Origin: an uncultured Marinobacter sp.
Lineage (GTDB): Bacteria > Pseudomonadota > Gammaproteobacteria > Pseudomonadales > Oleiphilaceae
Direction: 5' to 3'
Assembly (NCBI RefSeq): GCF_913055835.1
Contig: NZ_CAJXKQ010000003.1
Span: forward strand, 124,001 to 188,000
Length of the DNA: 64,000 bases
How positions within the stretch are numbered: position 1 is the first letter of the stretch; each line of letters begins with the position of its first letter. A program made the position numbers and the translations under genes. The notes under the pieces are model-generated. The model ran no database searches, was not told the origin of the DNA, and worked only from the letters and a program-made list of their open reading frames with translations. Below are positions 49,490 to 57,954 of the stretch, one piece after another.

Positions 49490-49677
49490 CACCATCTCCT
49501 GTTTGGCGCTTTTGATTGTAATGATTTACCGATGTCAGGTTGCTCAAAAAATCAACCCTACAAAAGTATCAGCCTCAAAAAAGTGGGGAGAGAATAGCAG
49601 TTTTGTAACCGATGAGGTAGTTTTCGAGACTCTGTCCCGAACACCTGTACTCAAATGCCAACAGCACGGAGCATGCG

Positions 49678-50163
49678 ATGAGCGATACCCTTGATACCCT
49701 GGAAAATATCACCTACGACGAGCTAAATGAGGGTGACACCGCCACGTTTACGCGCACCCTTACCGAGGATGAGCTGGTGCTGTTTGCCGCGGTTTCCGGT
49801 GATGTAAACCCGGTACACCTGGACTCCGAATTTGCAGCCGGCTCCATGTTCAAGGAACGGATTGCCCATGGTATGTGGAGCGGTTCCCTGATCTCGGCAG
49901 CGCTGGCGACGGTAATGCCTGGTCCTGGCACCATTTACCTGGAGCAGAGCCTGTCTTTCAAGCGGCCGGTGAAGCTGGACGACACGCTCACCGTGAAGCT
50001 GAAAGTCCTCAGGAAAGAACCGAAAGGCCGGGTCGTGGTCGAATGCGACGTTCGCAACCAGAACGATCAGCAGGTTGTCATCGGGGAAGCGAAGGTAATC
50101 GCGCCATCGGAGAAAGTGTCTCTGCACAAGCCCCGCTTGCCCAAGATCACGATCGAAAGCTGA
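49678..50163 (+). CDS. MaoC-family (R)-specific enoyl-CoA hydratase
   Basis: 161-residue hotdog dehydratase/hydratase. The catalytic motif SGDVNPVHLD has Asp42, Asn44 and His47 of the (R)-hydratase family (PhaJ-like), followed by RIAHGMWSGSL and a KRPVKLDDTL strand. It may hydrate trans-2-enoyl-CoA to (R)-3-hydroxyacyl-CoA. No polyhydroxyalkanoate genes are near. The ATG has GGAG six bases upstream. It is divergent from fadD and convergent with the ExbD/TPR operon. Confidence 0.85.
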   Translation: MSDTLDTLENITYDELNEGDTATFTRTLTEDELVLFAAVSGDVNPVHLDSEFAAGSMFKERIAHGMWSGSLISAALATVMPGPGTIYLEQSLSFKRPVKLDDTLTVKLKVLRKEPKGRVVVECDVRNQNDQQVVIGEAKVIAPSEKVSLHKPRLPKITIES

Positions 50164-50168
50164 GAGCA

Positions 50169-50202
50169 CTCACCGGGCAGTTGTTACTGACGGCCCGGTG
50201 AG
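50169..50202. terminator. Hairpin at convergent junction
   Basis: Perfect ten-base arms CTCACCGGGC (50169-50178) and GCCCGGTGAG (50193-50202) between the hydratase gene and the end of the Exb operon. There is no U tract, so strength is uncertain. Confidence 0.45.
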
Positions 50203-50207
50203 CCCGT

Positions 50208-51200
50208 TCACCCGGGCAGGAAATCAATCGGGAATCGAACCTTGCGGGCTTCAACCTTATCAGCCCCAAAGTTGAACAAACGTACCCGCATGGCAATCCG
50301 CTGCTCGAGCTTGGGATGCTCAAGCTCCGAGCTGACCACCTCACAGGCGGAGACTGAGCCATCAGGCTCGATCACCAGTTCCAGCAAAACCTTGCCCTCC
50401 AGGGTCGGGTCCTGCCGCAGTTCCCGGCGGTACATGGAGTAGAGCGCCGTCTTCTGGGCATCGAAGACTTTCCGGATATTGCTCATTGCCCGCTCGCCAA
50501 CCGATGGCTCAGCCTTTGCCGGTTTGGCGGCCACTCGGGATTCCTCCACCGGGGCGTCAACCGTTTTCACCTCGTGCCCGGCCACGGCTACGTTGGTCTC
50601 CGGGGCGGCAGAGTCTTCAACCCCACCACTGCCACTCAAGACCTGCTCAGTCTTATCGGGCGATCTGGTTTGCTCGGCTGCGTTTGTCTGAGTATTGACC
50701 GCAAACTCCCTCTCTAGCGTGGGCTCGGGAGACCTGAGTGAAGCGAGCTTGTCTCTCATCGCCAGCAAACCGGAGCGGGACGCCTTCTCTCTAGCTTGCT
50801 CGGCGGTCTGTTTCGGCTTCGGCTCGGATACGGCCTGAGGCCTGGATTCCGGTTTCGGGGCAGGCACAGGATCTGGCTCAACCTTGGCCACCTCCGGTTC
50901 CGGCTGCTCTGGTTTCTCCTTCACCACTTCTGGTTCGGGCTCGGGTTCAGGTTCCGGCTGGACCGGCTCCGGTGGCACCACCGGTTCTGGCTTCTCCACC
51001 AGGCGCGCCAGCCGGGGAGGAACCTTCTCGGCCTCGCTGCGCTCAATCTCCGGCACTTCCAGCATAGGAACCAGGAATGCCGGTGGCAGAAACAGCGCCA
51101 GCATCACCACCAGGATTACCGTGAATCTTCGACGCTCGCCGAGATCACGGCTCCATGGCAGGCCCGAACCAGCCAAAGGGGAATTTACGTCATCAGCCAT
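50208..51200 (-). CDS. TonB/AgmX-like energy-transducer protein
   Basis: 330 residues. A cytoplasmic N-tail is followed by one membrane helix (about 30-48, VILVVMLALFLPPAFLVPML). A Pro-Glu-Lys-rich periplasmic rod follows (PEPEPEPEPEVVKEKPE). The C-terminal domain (about 235-330) resembles AgmX/PglI C-terminal and TonB_C domains (YRRELRQDPTLEGKVLLELV, ARKVRFPIDF). Its start overlaps the ExbD2 stop by eight bases. Position and build suggest it couples the ExbB/ExbD motor to a periplasmic or outer-membrane partner. It is not a classic TonB, because neither siderophore genes nor a TonB-dependent receptor is present. Confidence 0.8.
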   Translation of the reverse strand: MADDVNSPLAGSGLPWSRDLGERRRFTVILVVMLALFLPPAFLVPMLEVPEIERSEAEKVPPRLARLVEKPEPVVPPEPVQPEPEPEPEPEVVKEKPEQPEPEVAKVEPDPVPAPKPESRPQAVSEPKPKQTAEQAREKASRSGLLAMRDKLASLRSPEPTLEREFAVNTQTNAAEQTRSPDKTEQVLSGSGGVEDSAAPETNVAVAGHEVKTVDAPVEESRVAAKPAKAEPSVGERAMSNIRKVFDAQKTALYSMYRRELRQDPTLEGKVLLELVIEPDGSVSACEVVSSELEHPKLEQRIAMRVRLFNFGADKVEARKVRFPIDFLPG

Positions 51201-51681
51201 TGCGGACCTCCCCTTCCACAGCCAGCCGCACCTGTCGATATTGTTCATCCACACAGGTCTGCATCACCTTGCGAAGCAACCGGTAATCGGTATCCCGCCC
51301 GGCCATAATGGTCACCTCAAGCCCCTCTTCCGGGATTTCGGACCAGCGATTGCGGCGCCAGGAAAGCTCTTCCGAAAGACCGGCGATGTAGGTGTCACCG
51401 CTCTCGATACCCTCCAGTCTTGCCACTTCGCTACCCTGGACCAGAATAGCGTTGCCTGTTACCTGAACGGTCAGGCTCTCAACAGCCTCCTGTTGCGCCG
51501 TCGACTTCGGCAGTGGCACGTCTGCGGTGTTCTGCATCACTTTTACATCCGAGGAATTCACCATCAGGAAAAAAACCAGGATGGTGAAGATGTCCATCAG
51601 CGACACCAGGTTCAGGCCCCCGGGCTTGTGCATCCGACCGTAATGCCGACGAATTCTTTTCGCCTTACGGGACGTCTTCAT
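51193..51681 (-). CDS. ExbD/TolR-type biopolymer transport protein (second copy)
   Basis: 162 residues with one membrane helix (about 24-42, NLVSLMDIFTILVFFLMV) and a periplasmic domain. It keeps the conserved Asp (Asp30, in SLMDIFTIL) at the place where TolR and ExbD have their proton-carrying aspartate. The N-terminus is very basic (KTSRKAKRIRRHYGR). It overlaps the first ExbD gene by four bases and the AgmX-like gene by eight. It is probably the proton-active partner of a mixed ExbD pair. Confidence 0.87.
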   Translation of the reverse strand: MKTSRKAKRIRRHYGRMHKPGGLNLVSLMDIFTILVFFLMVNSSDVKVMQNTADVPLPKSTAQQEAVESLTVQVTGNAILVQGSEVARLEGIESGDTYIAGLSEELSWRRNRWSEIPEEGLEVTIMAGRDTDYRLLRKVMQTCVDEQYRQVRLAVEGEVRNG

Positions 51682-52208
51682 GCCCCCTCCCCTGATTCGG
51701 CACTGGCGTTTGCCGCAAGCTGTCTGTCCTCGGGCGCATCCATCAGCGAGACATCAGGAAACAGCTCGCCCTCGATCACGCTGGCCGCAACGACGGCGGG
51801 ATACGAGCGAACGGTGTCCATTGCCGTAACCAGTGTCTGGTAATCGATGTCCGGTCCAACTTCCAGCACCAGGTCGGTTTTATCCGGTACACGGGTTTTT
51901 ATCTGCCGAAGTACCTGACGAAGGTTCCCGAAATCCTGCCCTTCCTGTCCCACGGGCAGCACCCGGATCAGGCCGCGGTCGCTGTCGGCGATCTCGATAC
52001 CCTCCGGAATCAGGGTAACCACGAGCCGGAACTCCTCTGGCTCCGGCGCCTGCCCGGCGTCCATGCCCGGAAAATTCAGCTCGATCATCCGGATCTGGCT
52101 GAACACCATGCCAAGCAAAAGGACGGGCACCAGCACAATCATGAGATTGAGAAAGGCGGTAATATCCAGCTCCGGCGATGTACTTAACCTGCGGTGACGG
52201 CGTCTCAT
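51678..52208 (-). CDS. ExbD/TolR-type protein lacking the usual Asp (first copy)
   Basis: 176 residues. A basic N-terminus MRRRHRRLSTSP precedes one helix (about 16-36, ITAFLNLMIVLVPVLLLGMV). Aligned by eye with TolR (EINIVPLLDVLL), the segment ELDITAFLNLMI puts Asn21 at the position of the proton-carrying Asp. A nearby Asp15 lies before the helix. The periplasmic domain ends with a TolR-like TLVTAMDTVRSYPAVVAAS. It starts nine bases after the ExbB gene with GAGGG upstream. Its divergence from the second copy suggests a heteromeric stator. Confidence 0.83.
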   Translation of the reverse strand: MRRRHRRLSTSPELDITAFLNLMIVLVPVLLLGMVFSQIRMIELNFPGMDAGQAPEPEEFRLVVTLIPEGIEIADSDRGLIRVLPVGQEGQDFGNLRQVLRQIKTRVPDKTDLVLEVGPDIDYQTLVTAMDTVRSYPAVVAASVIEGELFPDVSLMDAPEDRQLAANASAESGEGA

Positions 52209-52217
52209 GGCTTGCCC

Positions 52218-52889
52218 TCAGGCAACGGCCGGCCGGGCAGCATCACCCGCCACGGGGTCTGAACCGGGATCAGAAACAATGTTCAGCAGCTTCACCCCGG
52301 CCATTTCGAAACTGTCCACGATCTCGTTGGTACGGGTCTGCAGCACCGCGTGGAACATCAACAGCGGGATGGCCGACATCAGGCCGAAGGCCGTGGTGTT
52401 CATGGCTACGGAAATACTTTCCGAGAGCAGGCTGGCTTTCTGGGAGGGATCTGCCGCCGCCACGGCGGTAAACGCCGCGATAAGACCAATGATGGTTCCC
52501 AGCAGACCAAGCAGAGTGGCGATATTGGCCAGGGTCGCAAGGTATTGGGTGCGTTTCTCCAGGCGCGGTAGTACTTCCATCAAGCCTTCTTCCATGGCGT
52601 ATTCAATATCCTCTCGCCGGCTGTTACTGAGCAACCGGCCAATGCCCGCCCCCATGATTGATGCAATGGCGCTGTCGGAGTTGGTTGCCGCTTTCATGGC
52701 CCGCTGATAGTCCCGTTTTCTGAGTAGCGGCAGGATGCCTCGCTCAAAGGCAATCCGGTTGCGCCGCCTCACCGCCGAGAGATAAAAGAACCGCTCCAGA
52801 GTGATGGCCAGCCCCAACGCCAATACGATGGCAATGGGGTACATGAAAGGCCCGCCTTCCTGGAAAAAACGTACGATGGTGTCCAGCAT
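52218..52889 (-). CDS. MotA/TolQ/ExbB-type proton channel protein
   Basis: 223 residues with three membrane segments (about 14-34, 115-140 and 160-182). The family signature is in LATLLGLLGTIIGLIAAF and the third helix AMNTTAFGLMSAIPLLMFHAV. It forms the channel around an ExbD/TolR dimer and uses the proton gradient to move partner proteins. Its neighbours (two ExbD genes, AgmX-like, TPR proteins) differ from the tol-pal and tonB operons, so it is a separate system. The ATG has GGGAG upstream. Confidence 0.9.
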   Translation of the reverse strand: MLDTIVRFFQEGGPFMYPIAIVLALGLAITLERFFYLSAVRRRNRIAFERGILPLLRKRDYQRAMKAATNSDSAIASIMGAGIGRLLSNSRREDIEYAMEEGLMEVLPRLEKRTQYLATLANIATLLGLLGTIIGLIAAFTAVAAADPSQKASLLSESISVAMNTTAFGLMSAIPLLMFHAVLQTRTNEIVDSFEMAGVKLLNIVSDPGSDPVAGDAARPAVA

Positions 52890-52905
52890 GATTGTTCTCC
52901 CGTTA

Positions 52906-53253
52906 TTACTGCACAGTCACTGCCGAGTCTCCGAGGGGACTCAGGATCAGAGGGTTGAGGTTTTCGCGAAACAGACGGTGGCGCTCCAGGGCGACCGGAT
53001 CAGCCGGACGGACCAGTTCCGGCGCTTCGTCATTCAGATCGGCCCTTGGTCGTCTTGGCAGGCTCGGCGCCTGCCAGGGCAATATGTAAAGCACCCGGGG
53101 CTCATCTTCGCCAAGACTTGCAGACAGCCCCTCAACGCTGAGCCTGACAGTATCATCCTGATCGGCCAGCGCCTGGTTGAAGAACAGCACCTGAAGGCCT
53201 GCCAAAAGCAGCGCATTGAAGAGGCTTTTAACGGGTTTCCTGAAAGTCATCAT
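52906..53253 (-). CDS. Small exported protein of the ExbB/ExbD operon
   Basis: 115 residues, not recognised. A signal peptide (about 1-30, ending near QALA) is followed by a short domain with a strand VLYILPWQAP and a Pro/Arg-rich part (PSLPRRPRADLNDE). GGAGG lies nine bases before the ATG. It begins directly after the TPR lipoprotein stop and 16 bases before exbB, so it is translated as part of the operon. It is likely a periplasmic accessory of this system. Confidence 0.7.
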   Translation of the reverse strand: MMTFRKPVKSLFNALLLAGLQVLFFNQALADQDDTVRLSVEGLSASLGEDEPRVLYILPWQAPSLPRRPRADLNDEAPELVRPADPVALERHRLFRENLNPLILSPLGDSAVTVQ

Positions 53254-53739
53254 TTATTCGAGCCTCCTTTCCAGGTCCGCAATCCATCCGGACACCTCCT
53301 GGTCCTCTGCTTTCGAAAGCTCCCGGTAACGGTTGTAGTGCTCAAGGGCCGTTTCCAGATCCAGCAGATAGAGCTCGGCGATCACCGCCAGATTGAAATG
53401 CAGCTCCGCCACCTCCGGTGAATGGGCAATGCCTGTTTCCAGCAATCTGACCGCTTCGGTGAACCGGTACTGATCCTTCAGAACCAGCGCCAGATTATTC
53501 ACGGTCACGGCATTAGTGGGATCCAACTCCACGGCTTTCTGCCATGCTTGCACCGCTGCACCTTTCCGACCTTCTTCGAACGCCTTGCGCCCTTCCTTTG
53601 CAAAGTTTGCCGCCTTTTCCGGATCGGATTTCACCGCCTCCTCAGGTGGCCGAACTTCCTGACCAGCACACCCGGCGAGAAACACCATCAGCAGGAATGC
53701 CCAGAGCACGCCTGCGCTACGCAACGGATTACACCCCAT
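53254..53739 (-). CDS. TPR-repeat lipoprotein
   Basis: 161 residues. The signal peptide has a lipobox LAGC (Cys24), and position +2 is Ala, so sorting to the outer membrane is likely. It is followed by about three TPR units (KAVELDPTNAVTVNNLALVLK, RLLETGIAHSPEVAELHFNLA, in parts). The start codon lies inside the end of the preceding gene, overlapping by 11 bases. It resembles PilF/NlpI-type outer-membrane TPR lipoproteins that act as assembly scaffolds, here for an unknown partner. Confidence 0.82.
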   Translation of the reverse strand: MGCNPLRSAGVLWAFLLMVFLAGCAGQEVRPPEEAVKSDPEKAANFAKEGRKAFEEGRKGAAVQAWQKAVELDPTNAVTVNNLALVLKDQYRFTEAVRLLETGIAHSPEVAELHFNLAVIAELYLLDLETALEHYNRYRELSKAEDQEVSGWIADLERRLE

Positions 53740-56536
53740 CGTTAGACCCCATGTTCCAGCTGAACCATTTGACACTCCGCTCATATCGTCCCGGATGCAG
53801 TTCTGCAAGAACGCCGAGACTCCGACCAATCCAGGCGTCATAGCCCTGCGATGTGATCCGGCGGTGGTTTTCAGTGTGCAGTTGAATGGCCTTTTCTTCG
53901 AAGGGATACGCCTCCTCCTCCAGCAGCATCTGGTACTGCATGGTCTCGAGCTCATTCAGGTCCGAAGGCACGGCCGAGGCCATCAGGTCTCTGGCCAGGC
54001 CCCGATAAAGCTCCGCCCTTCGGAACAACGACTCGGACAGAACCCGCTCGCCGCCAAGAGCTTCGGCATCCAGGAACCTCTGGCGCGCCGTTTCCAGGGC
54101 TTTCTGCTTGCGGTCCAGAGATTGTTCCAGCGGCTGGCTCAGACTGATGCTGGTAAACGCGGCAGCCGCACGGGCGCCAAGCACCAGAGACGCCCGGGAT
54201 GCCCATTCAAGGGTGTTGGTACTATGGAAGGCGCTGTTGAGTTCTGACTGGACCAGCGCTTCCCGCCAGTAATCCGGATCGTCTCCGGTTTCTACCAGTC
54301 GATAACGGAACGTCTGGAGGCGCTCATGTTCCGAACCATCGCCAGCCTTCGGGCCGGTCGCCAGATAATCCCTGTAAAGAGCATTCCGTTCCGCGACATT
54401 CCCGGCTTCATTCAACAACTCGGCAGCCCGCAGCCGCAGTTCCCAGGGCTTGACGCTATTTTCGGCAGCCCGGAGTAATTCCGATGCCGCCCGGGTCGGT
54501 CTATCGGACTGAATCCAGGCGTGTACCAGCTTGTCACTGATACCCGAAGCCAGCTCATGTTGTGGATGGTCAGCCCGAAATGCCTGCAGGTCGACAACCG
54601 CAGCGGTCCAGTCTGATGCCCTGAGCAGGGTATTGGCGGCGTCATACCTTGCCCGGATGGCGATTTCCGAGCCCGGCAACACCGATTCAACCCGCCGGAA
54701 GTGGCCCACAGCCTCTTCGAGTCTGCCCTGGGTTGCTGCCACCTCTCCCTGGCGGTACACGGCGGTCGCCAGTTGCCTGCGAACGGCCACCAACTCATCG
54801 ACGGTTACATCCGTGAGCTGACTGGCCTCCGCAAGATCCAGCGCCTGACCCCAGGCACGTTCCGCCAATCCATAATCGCCCTGTTTCTGGCGAATCCGGG
54901 CCGTTACCTGCCAGCTCGCGTATCGCTCTGCAGGCGATGCCCCGGCTGCAGTTAGTACCTGCGACGCATAATGCAATCCCCGCTCATGATCGCCGGCAGC
55001 AAGCCAACGGGCCGCTAGATCCGCCATCAGACCGGAAGTCCGGCTGTCATCCGCGAACCGCTTGTCAAAGTGATCGGCTTCGTCTGAGAGATCCTGCAGC
55101 ACAGGTCTGAATGTCGCAGTTCCCGGCTGCTGGTCGACGCCGTCTCTCAACAGTGTGACGGCGGCCCAGGCAGCATCAGCCGCCTCCCCATAACCGGGCG
55201 CTTCGTAGCCAGCCTTGCGAAAGTTCGCCAGCGCCCTGGTAGAGTGGCCTGCCTGCAGTCGGGCATCCCCGGCAAGGCGCAAAACCTCGCCGCTTCGATC
55301 AACCCTGGGCGCCAGACCTTCATAGTATGTGGCGGCCTGTGCAAAGGCAGACTCAGAGTTTGCAACTTGCCCCTGACCTGCCGAGCGGGCGCCCACATCA
55401 TAGTGATAGTCCGCCAGCCGTCTGCTGTAACTCCGCCACTTGTCCTGCTGGCTCTCATTGAGCTCGGTAAAGGCAGAATCCCCGCTATAACTCTCAACGA
55501 ATCGGGACCGGGCAACGCGAACCTTCTGCGTGTCGCCCGTCGCCTGCCAGACATCCACCACCTGTAACCGGAAGGCGGGAACAGCGTGGTGATTTGGGGC
55601 GTACTCGATAAAAGCCCGATTGGCAGCGACGCTTGATTGGGTCTGGCCCTTAATGGCGTAGTAGTCCGCAAGCCGGTCAAACAACAGGTGCTCCCAGGGA
55701 CGCGGGCGCTCCCTATCCAGCCAGGAAATGAGCGTGTTCGGGCCACCTTTTCGGGCCGCCATCAATGCCAGTACCCGGAATGTATCGTCGATGGTATCCA
55801 CGCTGGACTCACTGACTGACTCGAGGCTCTGTCTGCGCGGCAGAAACTCATCCAGAACCTCGACAAAGGTTGCTGCTGCCCTGTTCCAGGCCGAAGGCCC
55901 CTGTTTGAACTGGCTCCAGCCAAGCATGTATCTGGCCTTGTTGCTGAACTCCTCACTGTCACCGGATTCAATCAGTTGCCGGTACCCGGTTTCCGCCTCC
56001 GCGTACTGGCCCGCTGCAAAGGCGGATTCCGCCAACCGGAAACGGGCCTCCGGTACCAGAGGGGAATCCGGGTAGAGCCCGACCAACTGTTTCAGTCTCT
56101 GGATCGACGCATCCTGCTGTCCTGTCAGTGCATGGGCCTTGGCCATCTGGTAAAGCAGTTCGTCCAGCCGCCCACCATAAGAGCCTCGCGCCAGAATGGA
56201 CTCATAACTGCTGATTGCTTCGCTGTAGACCTTTTCCTCTTCGGCCGGAGAGAAGCCTATGTCTTCACCTGAACGGTCCCGGATATTGCTCAGGCGGTTC
56301 AGGGCATCAATCCGGACCTCCGGCTCATCAGACGTCCGGAAAAGGCGATGATAACGGCGGGCAACCTCCGACGGTGAGATCGCCGGCATCGGCCTGCTTT
56401 CAAAGGTCAGGAACACCGGACGCATATCGCCAATGGTCTCGCCGTCCCGCCCGAGTTCCACACGAAAGGACTCCTGGGCCAGGGCCGGCGCAACCACGAG
56501 AAGACAAAGACAAAAGAGCTGGATCGACCGACTCAT
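53729..56536 (-). CDS. Large periplasmic TPR-repeat protein
   Basis: 935 residues. A signal peptide (cleavage near ALAQ) is followed by TPR or TPR-like helical repeats along most of the length (ASIQRLKQLVGLYPDSPLVP, AEAGYRQLIESG-type units). No catalytic motif, membrane helix or cysteine cluster was found. It overlaps the upstream TPR gene by four bases. A periplasmic solenoid of this size next to ExbB/ExbD proteins recalls periplasmic components of the Myxococcus gliding machinery. That comparison is structural analogy only. Confidence 0.8.
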   Translation of the reverse strand: MSRSIQLFCLCLLVVAPALAQESFRVELGRDGETIGDMRPVFLTFESRPMPAISPSEVARRYHRLFRTSDEPEVRIDALNRLSNIRDRSGEDIGFSPAEEEKVYSEAISSYESILARGSYGGRLDELLYQMAKAHALTGQQDASIQRLKQLVGLYPDSPLVPEARFRLAESAFAAGQYAEAETGYRQLIESGDSEEFSNKARYMLGWSQFKQGPSAWNRAAATFVEVLDEFLPRRQSLESVSESSVDTIDDTFRVLALMAARKGGPNTLISWLDRERPRPWEHLLFDRLADYYAIKGQTQSSVAANRAFIEYAPNHHAVPAFRLQVVDVWQATGDTQKVRVARSRFVESYSGDSAFTELNESQQDKWRSYSRRLADYHYDVGARSAGQGQVANSESAFAQAATYYEGLAPRVDRSGEVLRLAGDARLQAGHSTRALANFRKAGYEAPGYGEAADAAWAAVTLLRDGVDQQPGTATFRPVLQDLSDEADHFDKRFADDSRTSGLMADLAARWLAAGDHERGLHYASQVLTAAGASPAERYASWQVTARIRQKQGDYGLAERAWGQALDLAEASQLTDVTVDELVAVRRQLATAVYRQGEVAATQGRLEEAVGHFRRVESVLPGSEIAIRARYDAANTLLRASDWTAAVVDLQAFRADHPQHELASGISDKLVHAWIQSDRPTRAASELLRAAENSVKPWELRLRAAELLNEAGNVAERNALYRDYLATGPKAGDGSEHERLQTFRYRLVETGDDPDYWREALVQSELNSAFHSTNTLEWASRASLVLGARAAAAFTSISLSQPLEQSLDRKQKALETARQRFLDAEALGGERVLSESLFRRAELYRGLARDLMASAVPSDLNELETMQYQMLLEEEAYPFEEKAIQLHTENHRRITSQGYDAWIGRSLGVLAELHPGRYERSVKWFSWNMGSNDGV

Positions 56537-57948
56537 GGCTGGGTCTCCTCCAGGTTCTGAAGGGCGAGATATTCATAGAGGTGAGCAATCTGCTGTTCGG
56601 TTTTGTCCAGCGCGAAGGCCATCTGCTGGTCCCGGGCGTCGACATAGTCGAGAGCCAGTTCATCCAATGCCTTTTCCGATGCTTCGAGCAACTGGCGAAC
56701 AGACGATGCCAGCAATTCATTGCGCTCTCCCAGCGCCAGCGCTGAGCGACGTAAACGCTCCAGGACTTCCGGATGCCCCGACACCTTGCTCCGGACCTGT
56801 CTCAATCGGGTCTGGGCATCCGCCAGGGTCTTCCGAAGCGCCTTGATACGGGCTTGATCACCAGGACCTGCGTTGCTGGCGAGGCGTGACAACTGCGCTT
56901 CCAGCTTTTCTCCCTGCGAAGAAAGGGTGTCGGTGCTTTGCCTGGTATCCTGCTGATGAATGCCGTCCAGCTGGTCAGTCAGCGCTCCCTGAAACACCTC
57001 TAGATCGTGACCGTAACGTTCAAGTTTTACCGCCATTGAACGAAGCGCTGCCACCCGCCCCGCGGCTTTCTGAACATTCGGGTCTGCCATGAAGCCCAGA
57101 AGGTAGGCCATCCGCGGCTGAGTCAGTGTACGGTTATCGGCCAGAAACCAGTCGACCCCGGTTTCACGGGCATCTTCCACCAGGGTTTTATAGGCGCCCT
57201 GTTCCCGAATTTTGTCGGCCAGTTTGCGAAGGGTTACCCGTTCACTCTCGAACGCAGCATTGGCGGCCAGGTAGGCTTCACCGGCCTGCCCAAGATAGCC
57301 GGAAAGATCGTAGCCGCGCCCCATGCCAATCCAGGCGTCAGCAACCCCGGGATACGCCAGAGGATATTTCCGGGCCCGATGCCAGCTCTGCATGGCAGCC
57401 CGGTGATTGCCCTTTTCTGCCAGGGCCAGACCATGAATGTAAAGGGCCCGCGGCGTGTTAAAACTATCGAGATCGACCTTTTCCAGAAAGCTGATGGCCT
57501 TCTCGAAGTCGCCGTGCTGGTAGGCAAGGTAGCCCGCCCGAACCAGCAGATTATTTTTCAGGTGCTGACTGCGCCCGGAATTGGTATCACCGTCGGACAT
57601 GGCCAACGCCACCCGCAGGGCGACCAGTGCCCTGGCCGGATTCAGATCGGTTTTTGCGTAATCGCTGGCAAGATTGAGATAACCCAGAGCCGCCCAGTAG
57701 CCCTCTTTCATACCGGCCAGGATCTGCCCGGCCTCATCAGTACGGCCTGCGGTTCGCGCCTTTTCCGCGGATTCATAAAACGCTTGCTGGCGTCCATCCC
57801 CAAGATCAACGCCGACTTCGCCTGCCTGCCGGAATTGCTTGAGACCAGAAAGGACATCCTCCGGCATAACCGGCGTAGCCGCCACGGAAACACCGGAAAC
57901 ACCGGAAACGGTCAGTGCTGACAGAACCAGCAGGAGCCGCAAGATCAT
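56533..57948 (-). CDS. Periplasmic TPR/coiled-coil protein
   Basis: 471 residues. A signal peptide (ends near SVAAT) is followed by TPR-like helices (about 40-260, GYLAYQHGDFEKAISFLEKV). A C-terminal coiled coil spans about 340-471 (KALRKTLADAQTRLRQVRSK, ALDKTEQQIAHLYEYLALQN). No enzymatic motif was seen. It starts six bases after the first gene of the operon and overlaps the 935-residue protein gene by four bases. It is probably a structural subunit of the same envelope machine. Confidence 0.78.
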   Translation of the reverse strand: MILRLLLVLSALTVSGVSGVSVAATPVMPEDVLSGLKQFRQAGEVGVDLGDGRQQAFYESAEKARTAGRTDEAGQILAGMKEGYWAALGYLNLASDYAKTDLNPARALVALRVALAMSDGDTNSGRSQHLKNNLLVRAGYLAYQHGDFEKAISFLEKVDLDSFNTPRALYIHGLALAEKGNHRAAMQSWHRARKYPLAYPGVADAWIGMGRGYDLSGYLGQAGEAYLAANAAFESERVTLRKLADKIREQGAYKTLVEDARETGVDWFLADNRTLTQPRMAYLLGFMADPNVQKAAGRVAALRSMAVKLERYGHDLEVFQGALTDQLDGIHQQDTRQSTDTLSSQGEKLEAQLSRLASNAGPGDQARIKALRKTLADAQTRLRQVRSKVSGHPEVLERLRRSALALGERNELLASSVRQLLEASEKALDELALDYVDARDQQMAFALDKTEQQIAHLYEYLALQNLEETQP

Positions 57949-57954
57949 GGCGCC

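Noticed and set aside
50208..52889. Classical tonB-exbB-exbD or tol-pal operon
   Set aside because: Two unlike ExbD genes, TPR partners, an AgmX-like C-terminus and the absence of pal, tolB or receptors do not fit either.
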